Of a stretch of DNA of 64,000 bases, positions 37,572-46,728 are shown in pieces. A model generated the notes under the pieces. That model saw only the letters and a list, made by a program, of their open reading frames with translations. It searched no databases and was not told the DNA's origin. The DNA comes from Chloroflexota bacterium (GTDB lineage: Bacteria > Chloroflexota > Anaerolineae > Aggregatilineales > Phototrophicaceae), in the NCBI GenBank assembly GCA_020161935.1, contig JAIUNI010000001.1, positions 682,001 through 746,000 on the forward strand, written 5' to 3'. The first letter of the stretch is position 1. Every line of letters starts with the position of its first letter. The translations under genes and the position numbers were made by a program.

Positions 37572-39167
37572 ATGAATGTCGCAATCTACGACACGACTTT
37601 ACGCGATGGTACACAGCGGGAGGGGATCTCCCTCTCGCTTGCTGATAAACTCAAAGTGACGCGCTTGTTGGATACCCTCGGTGTCACCTATATCGAAGGT
37701 GGCTGGCCGGGTTCAAACCCCAAAGATGCCGCGTATTTCGAAGCGGTTCAGTCAATCGAACTCAAGCATTCGCGTATTGCGGCTTTTGGTTCAACCTGTC
37801 GTAAAAACGGTGATCCTGCGACCGATCCCAATATCATCGCGCTCGTCGATGCCAAAACGCCTGTTGTGACGGTCGTCGGCAAAACATCCATGCTGCATGT
37901 GACCGACGTGCTTCAAACCACCGCTGAAGAAAACCTCCGTATGATTCGCGAGAGTTTGCGCTATCTCAAAAGTCTTGGCAAAGAAGTCATCTATGATGCC
38001 GAACACTTCTTTGATGGCATCAAGCTCGACTTTGAGTATGCACTCGAAACGATTGGCGCGGCTATTGAGGGCGGTGCGGATGTCGTCGTATTGTGCGATA
38101 CAAACGGCGGGTCACTGCCGTGGGAAATTGCCCGTTTTATCTATGATGTGCAAAAAGCTTTCCCAAACATCAAGCTGGGCATTCATACCCACAATGATGG
38201 TGAACTTGCGGTAGCCAATTCATTAGCGGCTGTTCAGGCCGGTGCAATTCAGGTACAGGGGACGATTAATGGCTATGGTGAGCGCTGCGGTAATGCCAAT
38301 CTGTGCAGCATCATCCCCGACCTTGAACTGAAGATGGGCTACAAATGTCTGCCGAATATCGAAAGCCTCCGAACCTTAACGACACTTTCGCGCACCGTCG
38401 CGGAAATCGCCAACCTCTCGCCGGATAACCACCTTGCTTACGTCGGTAAAAGTGCGTTCGCACATAAAGGTGGTATTCACGTCGCCGCTATCCGTCGCAA
38501 CGTTGATAGCTACCAGCATATCGACCCGACGCTCGTTGGTAACGAGATGCGTATCCTCGTTTCGGACTTGTCAGGGCAGGGCAATCTGCTGAGTAAAGCC
38601 GAACAGTTCGGCATGAGCGTTTCGAAGGCCGAAGCCGTTTCAGTGCTGGATGAAATCAAACGTCTCGAAAATGAAGGTTTTGTTTTTGAAGGTGCAGAAG
38701 CATCGGTTGCGATTCGGTTGCACCGTGCCGCGCCCAATTATAAGCCTATCTTTACGCTGGTCGATTTCACCGTGCTAGTGTCCGAGCGGAATGGGTTTGC
38801 GCTGTCTCAGGCAATGGTCAAAATTGATGTGGATGGCGACATCGTACACACCGCTGCTGACGGCAATGGTCCCGTGAACGCCCTTGACCTTGCCCTCCGC
38901 AAAGCGCTTATTCCTCGCTACCCGCAGCTTGCCGATTTCCAATTGGCCGACTATAAAGTCCGTATCCCTGATAGTAACAATGGCACTGCGGCCACTACTC
39001 GTGTTTTGATCGACACCCAAAATCACCATACCCGTTGGAGTACGGTCGGTGCGGGCGCAAATATCATTCAGGCAAGCTGGTTAGCGCTGGTGGATAGTGT
39101 CGAATATGGTCTAGTCATCGCACCTCGCGAAGTGCAATCATCCCCAGCGGTGATGAGCAGTAGTTAA
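37572..39167 (+). CDS. cimA: Citramalate synthase
   Basis: Condenses pyruvate and acetyl-CoA to (R)-citramalate, giving 2-ketobutyrate for isoleucine without threonine deaminase; 531 aa. IYDTTLRDGTQREGISLSLADKLK and YIEGGWPGSNPKD distinguish it from LeuA, as does HTHNDGELAVANSLAAVQAGA. A LeuA-type dimer/regulatory domain occupies about residues 365-500. Its position between leuD and leuB fits, because LeuCD and LeuB also process citramalate. No ilvA or ilvD is seen in the window. Confidence 0.94.
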   Translation: MNVAIYDTTLRDGTQREGISLSLADKLKVTRLLDTLGVTYIEGGWPGSNPKDAAYFEAVQSIELKHSRIAAFGSTCRKNGDPATDPNIIALVDAKTPVVTVVGKTSMLHVTDVLQTTAEENLRMIRESLRYLKSLGKEVIYDAEHFFDGIKLDFEYALETIGAAIEGGADVVVLCDTNGGSLPWEIARFIYDVQKAFPNIKLGIHTHNDGELAVANSLAAVQAGAIQVQGTINGYGERCGNANLCSIIPDLELKMGYKCLPNIESLRTLTTLSRTVAEIANLSPDNHLAYVGKSAFAHKGGIHVAAIRRNVDSYQHIDPTLVGNEMRILVSDLSGQGNLLSKAEQFGMSVSKAEAVSVLDEIKRLENEGFVFEGAEASVAIRLHRAAPNYKPIFTLVDFTVLVSERNGFALSQAMVKIDVDGDIVHTAADGNGPVNALDLALRKALIPRYPQLADFQLADYKVRIPDSNNGTAATTRVLIDTQNHHTRWSTVGAGANIIQASWLALVDSVEYGLVIAPREVQSSPAVMSSS

Positions 39168-39219
39168 CAGCACCGCACGTCGGGCGCTTGTAGAAAACGA
39201 TAATTGTTGAGGAATGGTC

Positions 39220-39248
39220 ACGGGTTGGCGCTTGTCCGACCCGTTTTT
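39220..39248 (+). terminator. Terminator-like hairpin before leuB
   Basis: ACGGGTTGG (39220-39228) pairs with CCGACCCGT (39236-39244), one G-T, then TTTTT. It ends about 16 bp before the leuB start, overlapping its leader, so it may lower or gate leuB transcription. Confidence 0.6.
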
Positions 39249-39264
39249 ATGAGGAGTTAAAAGA

Positions 39265-40326
39265 GTGAAAGCAACAATAGCAGTTTTGTCGGGTGATGGC
39301 ATTGGGCCGGAAGTAACATCGCAGGCCATCAATGTGCTGCAAAAAATCGCGTCCAAGCATGGTCATGACTTCACCTTCAACGAAGCACCAATGGGTGGTA
39401 TTGCCATCGACCAGTTTGGCGACTCGTGTCCCGATTCAACCATCCGCACCTGTGAACAGTCGGATGCAATCCTATTAGGTGCTGTCGGCGGCCCGAAATG
39501 GTCAGACCCTGCCGCGCCAGTACGCCCCGAACAAGGCTTGCTGAAAGTCCGTAAGCATTTTGAGCTGTTCGCCAATTTGCGTCCGGTGAAAACCTATCCC
39601 GTGTTGGCTTCGCATGTCCCGCTGCGTCCCGAATTTCTGGATGGCGTGGATATGTTGTTCGTGCGCGAACTGACGGGCGGCCTTTACTTCGGCCCGCGCC
39701 AAGATCAAGGGGATGGCGACACCGCTTACGACACCGAACTTTATACTGTTCCCGAAGTAGATCGGGTTGCCCATGTCGCTTTCCGTGCCGCACAGGCTCG
39801 CCGTAAGAAGGTTGCCTCCATCGACAAAGCGAACGTCATGGCGAGTTCACGGCTTTGGCGGCGCACCGTCATTAAGGCGCACGAGGACTACCCCGAAGTC
39901 GAACTTGAGCATGTGCTTGCGGATGCCATGAGCATGTACCTCATCACGCGCCCTGCCAGCTTCGATGTCATTATCGCTAGCAATATGTTTGGTGACATTC
40001 TCAGTGATGAAGCGTCAGTGTTAGCGGGTTCGCTAGGTATGTCACCTTCTGCTTCTTTAGGTTCGTCAAAGTTTGGCTTGTATGAACCCATTCATGGCTC
40101 CGCCCCCGACATCGCAGGGCAGGGGAAAGCCAATCCAACGGGTACGATTTTAAGCACTGCGATGCTGTTGCGTTACAGCTTGGGTTTGGAAGCAGAAGCG
40201 CAAGCCATCGAGCAAGCTGTTGAAGCGACGTTAGCTTCTGGTGCGCGTACTGCCGATATTGCCACGCGCGGCAGCAGCTACATCAGCACCACCGAATTTG
40301 CTCAGACCGTATTGTCGAATCTCTAA
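39265..40326 (+). CDS. leuB: 3-isopropylmalate dehydrogenase
   Basis: NAD-dependent oxidative decarboxylation of 3-isopropylmalate (and methylmalate in the citramalate route); 353 aa. [53 protein letters not shown] and ELTGGLYFG with substrate Arg residues are typical. Mg site Asp residues appear in [25 protein letters not shown] precedes a GTG start. Last gene of the branched-chain locus. Confidence 0.96.
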   Translation: MKATIAVLSGDGIGPEVTSQAINVLQKIASKHGHDFTFNEAPMGGIAIDQFGDSCPDSTIRTCEQSDAILLGAVGGPKWSDPAAPVRPEQGLLKVRKHFELFANLRPVKTYPVLASHVPLRPEFLDGVDMLFVRELTGGLYFGPRQDQGDGDTAYDTELYTVPEVDRVAHVAFRAAQARRKKVASIDKANVMASSRLWRRTVIKAHEDYPEVELEHVLADAMSMYLITRPASFDVIIASNMFGDILSDEASVLAGSLGMSPSASLGSSKFGLYEPIHGSAPDIAGQGKANPTGTILSTAMLLRYSLGLEAEAQAIEQAVEATLASGARTADIATRGSSYISTTEFAQTVLSNL

Positions 40327-40327
40327 C

Positions 40328-42289
40328 TTAGGGTTCGTTTCGGTCAGGATTTGCCACTCTCGTTGGCAGCACGTCCGTTAGGTCCGGCGATGGCGTTTCG
40401 AGTGCCGTATTCAAGTATTTGCGGTTCATCTCAAATATCGCCATCGCCGATACCAAGTAGAGCAGCCGTCTGCCGCCCAATGACATCGACTTCCATGTAA
40501 TTGCCCGCAGCGCACACAGCGCCAGTGCGATGTAATATTCGTACCAGTTCTCCTCAGTCGTCAAGCACTGCCGCACGATATTACGCAGCGCATCGACCGC
40601 CTGAGCCGCATGGATAATTGGCTCGTAATCAGTCGGTAACGGGTCTTCATTCACGGCTGCGATCAAGCAGCGCACCGCCAAGCGCACTGTTGCCCAATCC
40701 GAATCCAACACGCCCATCAGCGCGTCCCCCAGCAAGCTGACTTCCAGCGTTGCCCAGTCAAAGAGTGTGTGCCCGTCCCGTGTATGCCCGAAGTCGATCA
40801 GCCAAACGCTGTTGTTCGGGCCGACCAGAATATTCCCCAGATGCAAATCCCCGTGTATCTTACTCATCGACCCATTCACATGCCGGTCAAGCAAGTTGTC
40901 ATACGCCAGCAGGGGGTTCGGCAGTTGTAGTTCTTCGAGGCTAATCCAACGGTCATCCGGCTCAAAATCAGGCTCAAGATCGCGCACCGCGTCCAGCATT
41001 AGGTCGTAGCGCGTTTTCCACACGCTGCCCATCAGCCGTTCGACAGTTTCACCGCGGTAAAATGTCCGCGAAAGCCCATTCACCCCGCGCATTTCGATCT
41101 TATACGCCCGTTTGTCCGCCTCGCTGCCATAGCCGACCGCTAATTTGAGCAAGTTGTGTTCGTAGTCAATCTTTTGCACGGTGAAGTTTTCAAGCACCAC
41201 ATCATCACCGAACTCCATCTCGGTCATTTTGGTCTTCAGCTTGGCACGGTTGACCGGAATCTTGATGACCAGCGGCATCTCCGGCTCGTCATCTTCCGGG
41301 ATAAAATCCAGCGTCAGTAGTGGGGGGAGCAGCCAATCGTATTCCTTCCACGCCTGAAACCGAAAAGGTCGCTTGGGCTGCCACCACGTAATTTTAAACT
41401 GCGTGTATAGATCTTTTTGCAGCAGTCGCCCCAGTTCTGCCGTCCCAAATGCCTTGACATAATGGCGTAAATCCATCGGGATGCCGTCTGAATGCGCCAC
41501 CAACGTGTACTTGATGCCCGCTAGCTCAGAGGTTTCCGGCTTAACAGGGCTGTCCTCTAATCGCGCCGTTTGCAAGGGCAGGGCGCTTTTGACATGCGTC
41601 TCGAAGCGGTGTACCTCGTCTAGAATACTGTCCGCATCATGGATCTTAACCACCATCGGCGCATCTTCATGTCCGTCGGCGTGAACGGGCGTGACCACCA
41701 GAACCAGCGCCCCGCTAAAGCCCGTTAGTCGCTGCTCAACACGGATGACCTTATGCCCGCTAAACATCCGCCGCAGCACGAAAAGCTGCTCGCGCTCAAT
41801 CGGCTGAGTGTTGTCAAAACTTTCGGCGAACGCCACATGAATATCCGGTGTTTGGGGTTCCCGCTTCGGGTCATAACCCATTGCTGCCAGCGTGGTCGCC
41901 TGCAAATTCATGCCGAGTGTCCGCAGCACCCGAATCGGCAGGCTGTCGTTTTCCGTCAAAATCGCAACCAATAGTTCGCGTTCGGTGGCTTCGGCGATCT
42001 CGTTTTCCATTGCAAGGTCATTGGTAATATCGAGTACTACCTCTGTACGTGGCGTGTAGGGGAAGCCCGCCCATAACCGTTGGTTGCTGCCTTTGTCCGT
42101 CTTGCGCCGTATGGCATCAATTATATATTCCGTCGTAAAGCCGTAGTCCTCAACGATGCTGGCTGTAATACCGCCTTGAATTTGCAACATGGCAATAAAA
42201 AGATGCTCAATACCGAGGTAATGATGCCGCATCTGCACCGACTCTTGCCGTGCGTTAATTAGAATATCTTTGAGGCTAATAACGTGCAT
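40328..42289 (-). CDS. Clp-N domain fused to an aminoglycoside-phosphotransferase-like kinase
   Basis: A 653-aa protein with an unusual architecture. Residues 4-142 form two Clp N-terminal repeats (ARQESVQMRHHYLGIEHLF; ATERELLVAILTEND), the substrate/adaptor-binding domain of ClpA/ClpC, but no AAA ATPase follows. Residues 185-230 look like a kinase N-lobe: GFSGALVLVV (nucleotide loop) and VVKI with Lys215. A beta-rich insertion spans about 310-430. The catalytic loop IHGDLHLGN (His479-Asp481-Asn486) and metal-binding IDFG (Asp499) are intact. The kinase part resembles the effector-associated TCAD9 group described in bacterial conflict systems; this is from memory. The FHA gene lies 3 bp upstream. 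Confidence 0.8.
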   Translation of the reverse strand: MHVISLKDILINARQESVQMRHHYLGIEHLFIAMLQIQGGITASIVEDYGFTTEYIIDAIRRKTDKGSNQRLWAGFPYTPRTEVVLDITNDLAMENEIAEATERELLVAILTENDSLPIRVLRTLGMNLQATTLAAMGYDPKREPQTPDIHVAFAESFDNTQPIEREQLFVLRRMFSGHKVIRVEQRLTGFSGALVLVVTPVHADGHEDAPMVVKIHDADSILDEVHRFETHVKSALPLQTARLEDSPVKPETSELAGIKYTLVAHSDGIPMDLRHYVKAFGTAELGRLLQKDLYTQFKITWWQPKRPFRFQAWKEYDWLLPPLLTLDFIPEDDEPEMPLVIKIPVNRAKLKTKMTEMEFGDDVVLENFTVQKIDYEHNLLKLAVGYGSEADKRAYKIEMRGVNGLSRTFYRGETVERLMGSVWKTRYDLMLDAVRDLEPDFEPDDRWISLEELQLPNPLLAYDNLLDRHVNGSMSKIHGDLHLGNILVGPNNSVWLIDFGHTRDGHTLFDWATLEVSLLGDALMGVLDSDWATVRLAVRCLIAAVNEDPLPTDYEPIIHAAQAVDALRNIVRQCLTTEENWYEYYIALALCALRAITWKSMSLGGRRLLYLVSAMAIFEMNRKYLNTALETPSPDLTDVLPTRVANPDRNEP

Positions 42290-42292
42290 GGC

Positions 42293-42646
42293 TTACTTGT
42301 TGTTCTCTTCTATCCGCATCCATGTGTGTCCAACACGGAATAGTTGGTTGACCTCAATCGGAATCGCACCTTTTACCCGTGCGTCACTATCGGCGTGTTC
42401 AACAAATGTCCCGTTCGTACTCTCGCAGTCTTCAAGCCACCAACGCTCACTTTCCCAATAAATATAAGCGTGCTGTCGGGAAATAAAGGAGTCGTTCCGC
42501 AAGCATAAGTCGCTGTCCTCTTTGCGTCCGATGCTGATCTGCCAGCGGTTTTGTGCCTCAACAAATTGACCGTCGCCATTATCAATGCTGTAGCTCAGGC
42601 GCAGCCCATCTTCAACACCGCTCATAATCATTAATACGAGTTGCAC
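42293..42646 (-). CDS. FHA domain protein
   Basis: Phosphothreonine-binding FHA domain protein, about 117 aa. Motifs: ISIGRKEDSDLCL with the GR, FISRQHAYIYWES with SRQH, and LEDCESTNGTFVE with the NG. All phosphopeptide-contacting residues are kept. The GTG at 42646 is chosen for GGGAG seven bases upstream; another GTG at 42673 would add nine residues but sits just at the expected transcript start of a TATAAT (42679-42684, minus). It is the first gene of a two-gene unit with the Clp-N/kinase gene and probably binds a phosphorylated partner or that kinase's target. Confidence 0.88.
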   Translation of the reverse strand: MQLVLMIMSGVEDGLRLSYSIDNGDGQFVEAQNRWQISIGRKEDSDLCLRNDSFISRQHAYIYWESERWWLEDCESTNGTFVEHADSDARVKGAIPIEVNQLFRVGHTWMRIEENNK

Positions 42647-42709
42647 TTGCCCACTCCCTGCCTGACGCTGCACCTGCCATTATACTATGAATTGGATTCG
42701 TCACGGTGC

Positions 42710-42738
42710 TTGCTCTTTTGCCTGTCCTATGCTATTCT
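42710..42738 (+). promoter_or_regulatory. Candidate promoter of the SAM riboswitch transcript
   Basis: TTGCTC (42710-42715), 17-base spacer, TATTCT (42733-42738). Transcription would start near 42745, just before the riboswitch. Confidence 0.5.
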
Positions 42739-42766
42739 GTCCCACATAACAAATGAATAACACACA

Positions 42767-42867
42767 CTCTTATGAAGAACGGTTGAGGGAACGGCCCTGA
42801 GACACCGTGGCAACCCCCAAATGATGGGAAGGTGCCAAATCCGTCGGCAATTGCTGACAGATGAGAG
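42767..42867 (+). ncRNA. SAM-I (S-box) riboswitch aptamer
   Basis: P1 is CTCTTAT (42767-42773) with ATGAGAG (42861-42867). Between them are the family's conserved stretches GAGGGAACGGCCCT, CACCGTGGCAACC, and AAGGTGCCAAATCC. These give the P2 kink-turn, P3 and P4 elements of the S-adenosylmethionine aptamer. It precedes two terminators and a cystathionine gamma-synthase, so high SAM should stop transcription. Confidence 0.95.
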
Positions 42868-42907
42868 CGATTACCTGATTGTTATTTACACAGGAATCAA
42901 CTCTAAG

Positions 42908-42931
42908 AGACTTCAGCCCGAAGTCTTTTTT
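42908..42931 (+). terminator. Riboswitch expression-platform terminator
   Basis: AGACTTC (42908-42914) pairs with GAAGTCT (42920-42926) around AGCCC and is followed by six T. It is 40 bp past the aptamer. Confidence 0.85.
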
Positions 42932-42944
42932 GTCGGCAAACCGT

Positions 42945-42975
42945 ACCCGTCTTCATGAAGAAGGTCGGGTTTTTT
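42945..42975 (+). terminator. Second terminator behind the riboswitch
   Basis: ACCCG (42945-42949) pairs with CGGGT (42966-42970), extended by CTTC/GAAG inside, followed by TTTTTT. It is in tandem with the first terminator. Confidence 0.6.
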
Positions 42976-43036
42976 ATTTCTGGCGGTTGCTATCTAGTCT
43001 GTGTCTTTAATGAATTGGGTAGAGGTCTAAAACATC

Positions 43037-44245
43037 GTGAGCGACGACAACAATACGACGCAAGGTAAAAGCACACGTGCGGTTCATGGCGGTACGAAAC
43101 GCCGCAAAGCGTTTAATTCACTCAATACGCCCATCGTTCAAACCGCGACATATACATTTGGCGATACGCAAGAACTCATCGACTTCATGGAAAGCAAAAC
43201 GTGGGGCGATGGTGACGACCGTGAAGAATACGGCCGCTACGGTAATCCGACCGTTTCCGCCGTTGAACGCAAACTTGCCGCGATGGACTCCGGCGAGGAT
43301 GCGGTCTTGTACGCCTCCGGTATGGCAGCGATCACCTCGTTGCTCCTGTCCGTTCTCCCATCCGGCGCACACATCGTCATGACCGATGACTGTTACCGCC
43401 GCACGCGCCAATTCTGTCAAACCTTCCTCAAGCGCTTTGGCATCGAAACGACCGTCGTGCCAATGGGTGATTATGATGCGATGGAAGCCGCCATCATCCC
43501 CAAAACCACCCGTGTAATCATTTCCGAAAGCCCGACCAATCCGTACCTTCGAATTGCCAACCTTGACCGGATTGCCAAGTTGGGTAAGAAATACCGCGTC
43601 CTGACCATGATCGACAGCACCTTCGCCACACCCGTCAATCAGCGTCCGCTGGAGTGGGGGATCGATTTCGTTGTCCACAGCGCGACGAAGTATCTGTCGG
43701 GGCATAATGACTTGCTGGCGGGGGTTGTTGTGGGTCGCGCCGACCGCATTAAAGCCTTGCGCGATGCCCGTGGTGTCTTGGGTGGCATTGTTGACCCCCA
43801 GAACGCTTATCTGCTCGACCGTGGTATCAAAACCCTCGGTGTTCGTGTTCAACAGCAGAATAAAACAGCGCTTGCGGTCGCTCAAATCTTGGAAGACCAC
43901 CCCCGCATCGAACGGGTTTGGTATCCCGGCTTGGAATCACATCCCGACTATGAAATTGCCTCTGCCCAAATGACCGGTTTTGGCGGTGTGGTCAGCTTTG
44001 AGGTCAAAGGCGATCTGCAAACCACCAGCCACTTTATCGACTACCTCAAAATTCCCTATATCGCCCCCAGCCTCGGCGGTGTGGAAAGCCTCATCGAGCA
44101 GCCCGCCCTCATGAGTTACTACGAAAAAACCAGTGAAGAACGTCTTGCGCTCGGCATTAAGGATAACTTGGTGCGGTTTGCCATTGGTATAGAAGACACT
44201 GACGACGTATTGTTCGATGTTCAACAAGCGCTTGCCAATATCTAG
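43037..44245 (+). CDS. metB: Cystathionine gamma-synthase, plant-like
   Basis: PLP transsulfuration enzyme making cystathionine from an activated homoserine and cysteine; 402 aa, GTG start. Visible are EYGRYGNPTVSAVERKLAAM, YASGMAAITSLLLS, DDCYRRTRQF and the PLP Lys in VVHSATKYLSGHNDLLAG. The DDCYRRTRQF and GHNDLLAG stretches recall the plant enzymes more than E. coli MetB. It is under a SAM-I riboswitch, which fits methionine synthesis. Cystathionine beta-lyase is the main alternative. It converges with thrC. Confidence 0.82.
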   Translation: MSDDNNTTQGKSTRAVHGGTKRRKAFNSLNTPIVQTATYTFGDTQELIDFMESKTWGDGDDREEYGRYGNPTVSAVERKLAAMDSGEDAVLYASGMAAITSLLLSVLPSGAHIVMTDDCYRRTRQFCQTFLKRFGIETTVVPMGDYDAMEAAIIPKTTRVIISESPTNPYLRIANLDRIAKLGKKYRVLTMIDSTFATPVNQRPLEWGIDFVVHSATKYLSGHNDLLAGVVVGRADRIKALRDARGVLGGIVDPQNAYLLDRGIKTLGVRVQQQNKTALAVAQILEDHPRIERVWYPGLESHPDYEIASAQMTGFGGVVSFEVKGDLQTTSHFIDYLKIPYIAPSLGGVESLIEQPALMSYYEKTSEERLALGIKDNLVRFAIGIEDTDDVLFDVQQALANI

Positions 44246-44266
44246 CAAACCGAAGTTGCTCAATCA

Positions 44267-44297
44267 AAAAGGCGCATCCAACTTGGACGCGCCTTTT
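44267..44297. terminator. Bidirectional terminator between metB and thrC
   Basis: AAAAGGCGC (44267-44275) pairs with GCGCCTTTT (44289-44297), giving A- and T-rich flanks on both strands between convergent genes. Confidence 0.75.
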
Positions 44298-44318
44298 ATT
44301 CCCTTAACTAGTCAAATA

Positions 44319-45617
44319 TTATGCAGGAGTAAGTTCTTTCTTACCCAAAATCTCGCGCAGTGAGTCGATGTTTGCATCAGATTGGTGCAGTGTGTTCGCG
44401 TAGTGTGGCTCAATGCCGTCCATCTCATGGCTATGATAGTGCATCACCGCTTCAGGGTCTTTCAACACATGCCCGGTAAGGATGCCCACGACCGTTTCGT
44501 GCGACTTGATAATGCCTTTGCTTACCAGCTTCCGCAGCCCCACCAATGAACATGCCGATGCCGGTTCGCAGCCTAACCCTTGCCGGTCAATCAGCGCCTT
44601 CGCATCCATAATCTCTTGGTCGCTGACTTCCTCAACCACGCCGTCCGTCCATTTCAGAGTACGGATAGCCTTCTTGTAGTTCACGGGATTACCGATCTTG
44701 ATCGCCGTAGCGACCGTTTCCGCATGAACCGGCTCAAAACTTTTCAAGCCGTTCTGGTAACTGCGGTACAGTGGGTTAGCACCTTCCGCTTGAATGATCG
44801 CTATACGCGGTATGCGGTCAATCAGCCCTAGCGAGTACAACTCATGCAGCCCCTTGCCGAAGGCTGAACTGTTCCCCAGATTACCCCCCGGCACCACAAT
44901 CCAATCCGGCACTTTCCACCGCAGTTGCTGGATTGCCTCGATAATAATGCTCTTTTGCCCTTCCAGCCGGAAGGGGTTGATCGAGTTTAATACATAGATG
45001 CCGAGTCCCTCCGCCACTTCCCGCACCAGTTCCAAATTACGGTCGAAGTCGGCATTGACTTGCACACCGGTTGCCCCGTAGGCAATCGCTTGTGCCAATT
45101 TACCCGCCGCGATTTGCTTATTCTGGAAGAAAACGATTCCCTCGATCCCTGCCCATGCCGCGTAAGCCGCTAACGAAGCCGAGGTATTGCCCGTCGAAGC
45201 ACAGGCCACGCGGTCGATACCGAGAACCCGCGCTTGAGTCACACCGCCGGTCATGCCGCGATCTTTGAATGAACCGGTAGGGTTTTCCCCCTCGTGTTTG
45301 AGGTACAATGTCTCCACGCCAGCCCATGCCGCGAGTTTGGGGGTGCGGTAAAGGTTGGTGTTGCCTTCTGGTCGGCTCACGACCAAATCATTAGAGACAT
45401 CAGGATAGATCATCTCTTTATAGCGCCACACACCGCTGTTGTAGGGTGCTTCGAGCGTGCCGAGGCGGCTGTCAAAAAGAGTATGGGTTGCAGTTTTTTT
45501 GAGGTAGTCAGTATCATGTTGAACATCCAGCAGCCCGCCGCATTTTTCACAAGCGTAAATGATCTTGTCAACTGGGTATTGCTGCCCACAATCCATACAT
45601 TGTAGTATGCTCAACAT
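44319..45617 (-). CDS. thrC: Threonine synthase
   Basis: PLP enzyme converting O-phosphohomoserine to threonine; 432 aa. An N-terminal zinc-ribbon-like motif (CMDCGQQYP and CEKCGGLLD) precedes the fold-type II core, as in the archaeal/Chloroflexi type. The PLP Lys lies in NPTGSFKDRGMTGGV, and GNTSASLAAYAAWAG is the phosphate/Asn segment. Divergent from thrB with only 51 bp between start codons, so both likely share a control region. Confidence 0.94.
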   Translation of the reverse strand: MLSILQCMDCGQQYPVDKIIYACEKCGGLLDVQHDTDYLKKTATHTLFDSRLGTLEAPYNSGVWRYKEMIYPDVSNDLVVSRPEGNTNLYRTPKLAAWAGVETLYLKHEGENPTGSFKDRGMTGGVTQARVLGIDRVACASTGNTSASLAAYAAWAGIEGIVFFQNKQIAAGKLAQAIAYGATGVQVNADFDRNLELVREVAEGLGIYVLNSINPFRLEGQKSIIIEAIQQLRWKVPDWIVVPGGNLGNSSAFGKGLHELYSLGLIDRIPRIAIIQAEGANPLYRSYQNGLKSFEPVHAETVATAIKIGNPVNYKKAIRTLKWTDGVVEEVSDQEIMDAKALIDRQGLGCEPASACSLVGLRKLVSKGIIKSHETVVGILTGHVLKDPEAVMHYHSHEMDGIEPHYANTLHQSDANIDSLREILGKKELTPA

Positions 45618-45668
45618 GCTGTTTCACCAATTGTGTCTTAGAGGAAAATGCAAGGATAACAAGTTCTT

Positions 45669-46610
45669 ATGACGAATACCAGTGCGGAGGCATTTGCCCC
45701 GGCGACGATGGCGAATTTGGGTGTTGGTTTTGATGTGTTAGGCTTGGCGTTTCATGAACCCGGCGATGTCGTTCGCGCTGAGTTAACCGATGAACCCGGT
45801 GTTACGATTGCGGATATAGAAGGGGATGGCGGGCAGCTCACCCGCGACCCTGAAAAAAATACAGCCGGTATTGCAGCCGCCAGTACGCTTAAACGCCTCG
45901 GTGTCAATCAGGGGGTACGCCTGACCATTCGTAAGAACCTGCCGCTTGCAAGTGGATTGGGCAGCAGCAGTGCCTCAGCCGTCGCCGCAGCCGTCGCTGT
46001 AAACGCGCTCTTTGGCGACACCCTTTCGATGAAAGAGTTACTCGACCCCTCACTCGATGGCGAGGCCGCTGTCAGTGGTCGCCACGCTGATAATGTCGCG
46101 CCCTGCCTGTTTGGTGGCATTACATTGGTAACAGGTGTTGATGCCAATGAGATTAAGATGCTCCCCATTCCGCCTTCGCTGCATCTCGCCTTGATAACAC
46201 CAAATGTAGCGGTCCAAACTGCCGTCGCGCGTGCGGTTCTGCCACAGTCTATCCCTTTAAAAACGATGGTGTTACAGACGGCCTACATGGCACGTTTGAT
46301 TGATGCCATCTATCGCGGCGATCTGTCCGAAATGGCGCGGGCAATGGAAGGCGATCAAGTCATCGAACCCGCCCGCGCTCACCTGATGCCGCTGCTCTAC
46401 GAAATGCGTCAAATCGCCAAGTCGAACGGCGCGTTTGGCCTAGTCATTAGTGGGGCAGGGCCAACGCTGTGTGCCATTTGTAATGATGAAAAAATAGCTC
46501 AAAGAGTTGCTCAAGCCATGCAGGCAGGGTATGATGCGGCAGGTATCGAAAGTGCCACACGTTGCACCGGAATTTCGACCAGTGGCGCTCATGTTTTGAG
46601 GGTTAATTAA
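45669..46610 (+). CDS. thrB: Homoserine kinase
   Basis: GHMP kinase making O-phosphohomoserine; 313 aa. FAPATMANLGVGFDVLGLAF is the N-terminal signature, and LPLASGLGSSSASAVAAAVA is the ATP-binding loop. FGLVISGAGPTLCAI is the C-terminal GHMP motif. Its product feeds ThrC and, if the neighbouring synthase is plant-like, also methionine synthesis. Confidence 0.95.
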   Translation: MTNTSAEAFAPATMANLGVGFDVLGLAFHEPGDVVRAELTDEPGVTIADIEGDGGQLTRDPEKNTAGIAAASTLKRLGVNQGVRLTIRKNLPLASGLGSSSASAVAAAVAVNALFGDTLSMKELLDPSLDGEAAVSGRHADNVAPCLFGGITLVTGVDANEIKMLPIPPSLHLALITPNVAVQTAVARAVLPQSIPLKTMVLQTAYMARLIDAIYRGDLSEMARAMEGDQVIEPARAHLMPLLYEMRQIAKSNGAFGLVISGAGPTLCAICNDEKIAQRVAQAMQAGYDAAGIESATRCTGISTSGAHVLRVN

Positions 46611-46728
46611 ACGATTTGTGTGAAATACTTCCCATTCGTTGACTCTCAATATCGTTCAGTGTATACTAAATTTAGATTGTTCTGAAAGTAACAAACGACC
46701 TGAAACTGGCACTAAAGGTAGGCCAATC

